Part shown: one piece after another, positions 51,244 to 56,714 of the stretch | How positions within the stretch are numbered: the first letter of the stretch is position 1 | How the letters are laid out: each line of letters opens with the position of its first letter | Assembly (NCBI GenBank): GCA_013298625.1 | Contig: JAAFIF010000065.1 | Location: forward strand, 1 to 56,714 | Direction: 5' to 3' | DNA from: Myxococcales bacterium | GTDB lineage: Bacteria; Myxococcota_A; Polyangia; Polyangiales; Ga0077539 | DNA: 56,714 nt | The notes under the pieces: generated by a model | What the model saw: only the letters and a program-made list of their open reading frames with translations | What the model was told of the DNA's origin: nothing | Database searches by the model: none | Translations under genes and position numbers: made by a program

Positions 51244-51469
51244 GAACGTAGCGCGTCGCGGGTCCAGAGTCTCTGCGGCGCCATCACCGCTGGGACGTAT
51301 TCTGTCATGCCGTGGATCGCGCTGACCATGGCCGCGGCGCGGCGAAGTTTTCGGCAGTGACGCGATGTCTTCTCAGGGGAGGGTGAGCCGGGGTACAACG
51401 ACGCCGTGCGGTTGCGGCTTGTCGGCGCTCTCGTCACGGCGCCGTGAACGCCGCGCAGCCCTCAGCCCA

Positions 51470-54400
51470 ATGACCCAGTCGAACGACGCCCCGTCGTCCG
51501 TGCCTCCGCCCGGCGCATCCATTCCCCCCAACTCGGTCTCGCCGTCGATCGCGGCTCCTGGGCTATCGGCCCCGGCGTTTGCGCTCAGCGACGAGGCTCG
51601 GCAGCCCCTGATCGAGCACGCTCACGCGATGCTCGACGCAGCGAATCGACTGACAGACCGTCAGGACAAGGCCCTGTTCTTGTCCGAAGCGGGCGAGGTC
51701 GACGAGCGCGTGCGCGGGGACGAGCTGTCCGCAGCGAAGAGCTTTCTCGCCGCGGTCAACAGCTTCCCGCGCTATCGGCCGCCGCTCGAGGCCTTGGTGC
51801 GGATGTATCTCCGCAGGCGCAGCGCGAACAACCTGCTCAAGCTCTGCGAAGCGCTCGTGAAGGCCGCGGCCACGCCGCGCGCCAAGGCCGAGGCGCTGTG
51901 CTTGAAGGCCGAGATCCTCGAGGATCGCTTGAGCGACGCGGCCGCGTCGCGCGCGGCGTACGAAGAGGCGGCGGAGACGGACCCGAGCTATCGGCTCTCG
52001 TGGATCGCGCTCGAGCGCGTGGGGCGTCGCACGGACGACCCGGCCCTCGCGCGCAAGGCCACGCTGCGTCTCGCCGAGCTCACGGGGGACAGCGCGCGCA
52101 AGGCGCGGCTGCTCTCGGAGGTCGCGCGCGACCTGGCCAAAGAGGGCTCGGAGGACTCGCTCGAGCAAGCGTCGGCGCTGCTTCGCGAAGCGAGCACGCA
52201 GTCGAAGGGGCGTTGGCGCGCCCTCGTCGAGCTCGAGCGCTTCGCGCAGAGCAACGGGCGGCCGAAGGACCTGGCGTTCGCGCTCGAGGCGATGGCCGAG
52301 ATCGCGCAAAAGGCGGTCGAAGGCGCGTTCGAAGGCGGCAGCGGGGTCTTCTCGGTCGCGCACGTGGCGCAAGGGGACGAAGCGCGACGGATCGCCGCGG
52401 ACCTGTGGGTTCGCGCGGCGAGGGTTCGCGCCGGGGCGCTCGACGACGCGGCGGGGGCGATGAGCGCGCTCGACGCGGCGCTCGCGTTGCTGCCAGACGA
52501 GACTCGGCTCTGGCTCGAGGTTCCGTCGCTCGCGGATCGGGCTGGCGAGCTCGGTCGCTCGGCGGACGCTGCGCGATGGCTGATCGATCGCGGCGCGGTC
52601 GACCCGGCGATGAAGGCTGGGCTTCTGTTTCGACTGGCTGAGTCCGCGGCGAGCGAGGGCGACAGCGCCAAGGCCACGGGGCTTCTGCGCGAGGTGATCT
52701 CGCTCGCGCCCGAAGGAGCCGCGGCGCACGCGGCGCTCTTCGATCAGCTCGTGGCCGCGGGCGACGCCGCCGGAGCGGTGGCAGAGCTCGATCGATTGTC
52801 CGAGGCCGAGAGCGGCAAGAAGCTGCGCGCGTCGCTGTTTCGCGCGGCCGCTGGCGTGTGCCTCGCGATGCAGGGCGACACCGAAGGGGCGCGGCGACGG
52901 CTCGCGCACGCTGCGGAGAGCGACGCGCAGGACATGATCGCGCGGCGGTCGTGGCTGGCGTTGCTTCCGGCGAAGCCCGAGGCCGAGGTCGCGAACAAGG
53001 CGCTCGGGTTCATCGACGCGCTGCTCGCTGCGAGCGAGGCGCCGTCGGACAAGGCGTCGCTGCTCTGCGAGAAGCTCTGGATCGAGCGCGCGCTGCTCGA
53101 CAAGCCCGCGGCCGCGACGGCCGAAGCCCTCGGCCGCGCTGGCGAGCCCTGGGCCCTCCCGCTCGCCCTCGTGTGGAACGCCGCCGCCGGCGCCCACGCC
53201 GCCGCCGCCCGCCTCGCCGACGAGCTGCTCTCGACGAGCGAAGGCGACGCTCGCAAGGACTTCGCTGCGGCGAGCGCGCGTCTGCACCTCGCGTCCGGCG
53301 ACGACCGCAAGGCTCGCGAGGTGGCGCTCGCGTCGCACCGCGAAGACCCCGAAGACCCGTTCGCAGCGACGCTGGCATTTCGACTCGCGATCGCCGCGCG
53401 CGAGCCTGGCGCGGCGCTCGACGTGCTCGAAGCGCGCTCGGAGAAGCTCGGCGACGTGGCCGCGGCCCGTTGGCTCACGGTCGGCGCGGTGTTTCTCGCC
53501 AACGCGGGCGCGACGGTCGAGTCTCGAAAGGCCCTCGAGCGCGCGTCCGAACGCGACCCTGCCTCGCCCGCGGTCCGCGCGGCGCTGCTCGCGACGACGC
53601 GCTGGCGCTCGGACACCGCGCTGCGCGAGCGCCTCGCGGACGCCGCGGTCTCGAGCCCCGAGGGCGGCGACGAAGAGACGGCGCTCGGCGTGCAACTCGT
53701 GCTCGCCCGGCTGTTTCTCGAGCACGACAAGGTCGGCGCGGCCGACGCGCTCGACCGGGTGAACATCCGCGCTGGCGCCGACTCGCTGGCAGTCTCGCTG
53801 CTCAACGCGATCGTGACGGGCTCGCGGCTCGGCCCGGACGCCCCCGACACGGTCACCGCGCTGCAGGCCGTGCTCGGCGCGATGCCGGCGACGGACCCGC
53901 TGCGCAACGCGTTCGAGCTCGAGGTCGCCAGGGCGCTCTCGTCCTCGGCGGACACCGCGGACCAAGCGAGGGACATGCGCGAGCTGCTCGACGACGAGTC
54001 GAGGGGCAGCGCCGCGCCGCGCCTGCTCGCGCTGCTCGACGCGATCCAGCGCGAAGATCGCAGGGACTTGAGCGTGGCCCTCTCGCGCGTCGCCGACGGC
54101 GCCGACGAGGTCACCGGCTCGGCCCTGCGCAGCGCAGCGCTCGCCGCGCTTCGCGCGCAGGGCAGGGACGCCGAGGCGCGCACCTTTGCGCTCGCCAACG
54201 AGTCGCTGACGGCCAGCGCGATCGCCCTCAGCGAGCTCGGCGCGGGGCTCGACCACGCCGCGGCCAAAGCGCGCGGGCTCGAGGCGCGCGCGCAGATCGC
54301 CACGGACGCGGCTGAGAAGCGCGCGATGCTGCGCAGGGCTTCGGTGTGGGCGTCGGTCGGCGGCCGCTCAGAAGATGCGCTCGCGCTCGCCTCGTCGCTG

Positions 54401-56302
54401 GTCAAGACGGACGCGGCGGACGCCATCGCGTGGGACGTCGTGCGCGTGTGCGCGCGGCGGCTCTCGCAGTGGGCTCGCGTCGTCGAGGCGTGCACGGCGC
54501 TCGCGAAGCTCGCGAAGGACACCGAGCGCGCCGCAGCGCTGTGGGAAGAAGCCGGCGTCACGCTCTTCGATCAGCTCGACAAGCACCGCGAGGCCGAGTC
54601 GCCGCTGCGCAAGGCGCTGCAGGCGGACCCGACGCGCGAGATGGCGTACAAGCGCCTGCGAATCATCCTCGAGGCGCGCAAGGACCACGTGCACCTCGAG
54701 GCGCTCGTGACGTTGCGGCTCAGCGCAGAGCAAGCAGAGCTCGAGCGCGTCTCGCTGCTCTGGGAGCAAGCTCGCTTGCGCCGCGCTCTGGGCCGGCGCG
54801 AAGAGGCCCTCGAGAGCGCGCTGCAGGTGGTCGAGCGAGAGCCCGAGCACGTGGCTGCGCTGGCGTTGCTCGCCGAGGTTCACGCGACGAGCGGGCGGCT
54901 CGAAGAAGCCGCGGAGGCGCTGGTGGCGCTCTCGTCGGCGCACGAGACGCCGACGTCGCAGCGGCGTGTGGCGAGGCAGGGCGCGATCGACATCTTCGAG
55001 CATCGCTTGAAGCTGCCGCAGCGCGCGATCGACCTGCTCGAGCGCATGGTGATCGAAGGCGAGGCCAACGACGCGACGATCGAGCGCGGCGTGGCGCTCG
55101 CGACCAGCGCTGGCTTGTGGGACGCGGCGCTGCGCTTCTCGCGCGTGGCCGCGGACCGCGCAGGGGCGCCGGCGGACAAGTGCAAGACGCTGCTGCGCGT
55201 GTGCGAGATCCAGCGGGACAAGCTGCGCGACCGCAACGGCGCGCTCATCGCGGCTCGCGCGGCGCACGACGTGCTCCCCTCGGAGCTCGCTGCGCTGCGC
55301 GCGGTGCACGGGCTGGCGGACGACGGCGAGCGCGTGCAGCGGTCGCGTCGGACCATCGACGCGCTGCGCGAGTGGATCCGTCAGGACGGGCCGCCGGGCG
55401 AGGCGTCGAGGCGCATCGCGTTCGCCGCTGAATTGGGCGGTGACGTGGTGCTTACCCGGACCGCGCTGCGCGTGGCCAAGGCGATGGGCGAGGACCTGCC
55501 GGTGGTGCCAGCGGCGGTTCCGTCGGGGCGCGCGACGCTCAAGGACGCCGCGCTCGCGCTGCGCGTGCGCAACCCGCAAGACACGGGGGCAGCGACGTCG
55601 CTGATCGACACCGTGATGCCAGACCTCGCCGAAATGGTGGGGATTTCGACCGACGGTTGCGGCGTCGGTCGTTCGGATCGCGTGAAGGGCGCCTCGCCCA
55701 TCCGCGACGCGATCGCTCCGTTCGCCACGGTGGCCGGCGTCGGCGAGTTCGACCTGTACGTCGGCGGCAACGACGACAATCGCATCGTCGTGATCCCTGG
55801 CTCGACCCCAGCGCTCGTGCTCGGAAAGCGCTTCACCGCAGCGCTCGACGACGCGACGCGCTTTCGGGTGGCGCGCGCGTTCTTGTTGGGCGCGCGCGGG
55901 GTCTCGGCGCTCGACGCGCTCGGCGTCGACGCGGCGGTCGAGTGCTTGCTCGCCGCCATGGTCGCCGCGGAGCTCCCGATCGCTGGGGGCAACGCGCGCT
56001 TCGAGCCGCGGCTGCGCCCTGTCGCCAAGGCGCTCTCGCGCAGGGCGCGCAAGGCGACCGCAGAGATCGCGCGGCCGATCAGCGCGACGCCCGACCCTTG
56101 GTCCGAGCTCGCTCGCGCGGTGCGCGCGGTGTTCTCGACCGCGCGGCGCGGCGCTCTCTCGGTCACAGGCGCCGTCCCCGCGGCGTTCGCAGACATCACG
56201 AGGACGGACCCGAACGACGCCGTTCGCCGTGACCTCGTTCTGTTCGCGTTGAGCGACGGCCTCGCGAGCGTCTCGCGCGAGACGGGCGTCGACCGCGGAT
56301 GA
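51470..56302 (+). CDS. giant TPR-repeat protein
   Basis: This 1610-residue cytoplasmic protein has a short disordered Pro/Ser-rich N-terminus. From about residue 40 almost the whole length is helical repeats of TPR type, with patterns such as A-x-A-x-L-x-LKAEILEDRLSD, LRKALQADPTREMAYKRL and ALLAEVHATSGRLEEAAEAL. The last 200 residues form a different, mixed domain (ALVLGKRFTAALDDATRFRVAR region) that I cannot name. The ATG at 51470 is used because the earlier in-frame ATG (51365) gives Arg/Cys-rich sequence. Such proteins are frequent in myxobacteria and act as scaffolds. GCC-rich codon use at about 53110-53220 differs locally. It is followed 31 bp later by the next gene. Confidence 0.88.
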   Translation: MTQSNDAPSSVPPPGASIPPNSVSPSIAAPGLSAPAFALSDEARQPLIEHAHAMLDAANRLTDRQDKALFLSEAGEVDERVRGDELSAAKSFLAAVNSFPRYRPPLEALVRMYLRRRSANNLLKLCEALVKAAATPRAKAEALCLKAEILEDRLSDAAASRAAYEEAAETDPSYRLSWIALERVGRRTDDPALARKATLRLAELTGDSARKARLLSEVARDLAKEGSEDSLEQASALLREASTQSKGRWRALVELERFAQSNGRPKDLAFALEAMAEIAQKAVEGAFEGGSGVFSVAHVAQGDEARRIAADLWVRAARVRAGALDDAAGAMSALDAALALLPDETRLWLEVPSLADRAGELGRSADAARWLIDRGAVDPAMKAGLLFRLAESAASEGDSAKATGLLREVISLAPEGAAAHAALFDQLVAAGDAAGAVAELDRLSEAESGKKLRASLFRAAAGVCLAMQGDTEGARRRLAHAAESDAQDMIARRSWLALLPAKPEAEVANKALGFIDALLAASEAPSDKASLLCEKLWIERALLDKPAAATAEALGRAGEPWALPLALVWNAAAGAHAAAARLADELLSTSEGDARKDFAAASARLHLASGDDRKAREVALASHREDPEDPFAATLAFRLAIAAREPGAALDVLEARSEKLGDVAAARWLTVGAVFLANAGATVESRKALERASERDPASPAVRAALLATTRWRSDTALRERLADAAVSSPEGGDEETALGVQLVLARLFLEHDKVGAADALDRVNIRAGADSLAVSLLNAIVTGSRLGPDAPDTVTALQAVLGAMPATDPLRNAFELEVARALSSSADTADQARDMRELLDDESRGSAAPRLLALLDAIQREDRRDLSVALSRVADGADEVTGSALRSAALAALRAQGRDAEARTFALANESLTASAIALSELGAGLDHAAAKARGLEARAQIATDAAEKRAMLRRASVWASVGGRSEDALALASSLVKTDAADAIAWDVVRVCARRLSQWARVVEACTALAKLAKDTERAAALWEEAGVTLFDQLDKHREAESPLRKALQADPTREMAYKRLRIILEARKDHVHLEALVTLRLSAEQAELERVSLLWEQARLRRALGRREEALESALQVVEREPEHVAALALLAEVHATSGRLEEAAEALVALSSAHETPTSQRRVARQGAIDIFEHRLKLPQRAIDLLERMVIEGEANDATIERGVALATSAGLWDAALRFSRVAADRAGAPADKCKTLLRVCEIQRDKLRDRNGALIAARAAHDVLPSELAALRAVHGLADDGERVQRSRRTIDALREWIRQDGPPGEASRRIAFAAELGGDVVLTRTALRVAKAMGEDLPVVPAAVPSGRATLKDAALALRVRNPQDTGAATSLIDTVMPDLAEMVGISTDGCGVGRSDRVKGASPIRDAIAPFATVAGVGEFDLYVGGNDDNRIVVIPGSTPALVLGKRFTAALDDATRFRVARAFLLGARGVSALDALGVDAAVECLLAAMVAAELPIAGGNARFEPRLRPVAKALSRRARKATAEIARPISATPDPWSELARAVRAVFSTARRGALSVTGAVPAAFADITRTDPNDAVRRDLVLFALSDGLASVSRETGVDRG

Positions 56303-56333
56303 TGCAGCTTTTCAGCAGGGCAACGGTGCACCG

Positions 56334-56714
56334 GTGACTGATCGCAAGAACTCAACTGATGGTCCGAGCTTCGACGACGAGCTCGACGCGCTTCTCGAGG
56401 GTCTGACCCCGCACGAGCCTGCGCCTGCGCCCGCGCCCGCTGCGCCCGCTGCGCCGCCTGCTGCGCGAGCGGCTCCGCCCGCTGCGACAGCGCCGGTCGC
56501 GCCGCCGGCTGCGCCCGCAGAAGACGCTGACTCTGGCGAGTCGACGGAGCGCGGCGAGCTCCCTGCCGTCGATCCCTCGCCGGACACCACTGCGCCTGTG
56601 GCTGCGCTGTCGGACGACGCGGATGTGTCGCGCCCGTCTTCGGTGAGCCCAGCGCCCGTCGCTGCGCCTGCTCCGCCCGCTGCGCCGCCTGCGCCCGCGC
56701 GGCCGCCTGCGATG
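56334..56714 (+). CDS. Pro/Ala-rich protein, 3' part outside the window
   Basis: The first 127 codons are present. After a GTG start, an acidic segment (SFDDELDALLEGLTPHEP) is followed by a long low-complexity linker of Ala and Pro with acidic patches, which continues past the window end. The start overlaps nothing, lies 31 bp after the TPR gene and has AGGG 12-15 nt upstream, so the two genes may be cotranscribed. The folded part and function cannot be seen. Confidence 0.65.
   Translation, partial: MTDRKNSTDGPSFDDELDALLEGLTPHEPAPAPAPAAPAAPPAARAAPPAATAPVAPPAAPAEDADSGESTERGELPAVDPSPDTTAPVAALSDDADVSRPSSVSPAPVAAPAPPAAPPAPARPPAM

Overview
This is about 57 kb of very GC-rich bacterial DNA with strong G/C preference at third codon positions. 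Gene content points to a myxobacterium-like member of Myxococcota: Cys-rich repeat lipoproteins, RCC1 and MopE-type secreted proteins, a Ser/Thr kinase fused to an ATPase/TPR module, OmpA with thrombospondin type-3 repeats, and giant TPR proteins. The assignment is inference from gene families, possibly Polyangiales. No rRNA, tRNA, CRISPR array or intact transposase was seen. Most long ORFs in alternative frames are shadows caused by the base composition.

Layout. 1-321: non-coding, with a possible IS21-like end and three tandem hairpin repeats. 0.3-5.6 kb: a VKOR-type disulfide enzyme, an unknown protein and a SWIM/SNF2 helicase. 5.7-24 kb: an envelope region with an RCC1/MopE lipoprotein (14 RCC1 repeats), several Cys-rich lipoproteins (one with 16 eight-Cys repeats), a receptor-like Ser/Thr kinase, OmpA, a methyltransferase-like protein, small membrane proteins and a SIR2-like protein. 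23.9-28.6 kb: a formate dehydrogenase operon. Its catalytic gene is interrupted by an in-frame TGA that reads as selenocysteine, followed at once by a SECIS-like hairpin with a GGTCT loop. The Fe-S domains that normally form the N-terminus of this subunit are encoded by a separate gene at the other end of the operon, and the NADH-oxidising subunits are fused. 28.8-34.3 kb: a small protein with an SSB-like acidic tail, a structured inverted-repeat element, lipoproteins, a second zinc-ribbon protein, DUF2237, a membrane-anchored C11-type peptidase and a porin. 34.4-44.1 kb: one minus-strand series of LytS-type sensor kinase, LytTR response regulator, RND adaptor, outer-membrane factor and RND pump, then acetyl-CoA synthetase and porin. 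44.2-51.2 kb: REP-like repeats, a protein with three DsbA/thioredoxin domains, and topoisomerase III. 51.5 kb to the end: a 1610-residue TPR protein and the start of a Pro/Ala-rich protein.

How the genes may work together. The three formate dehydrogenase genes together supply all parts of a soluble NAD-dependent Mo/W formate dehydrogenase. The two-component pair lies directly upstream of the efflux genes. Matching pairs of 11-bp direct repeats spaced exactly 21 bp apart sit upstream of both transcription units, which is the operator geometry expected for a LytTR regulator. VKOR and the triple thioredoxin protein could supply disulfides for the unusually Cys-rich exported proteins; this link is inference.
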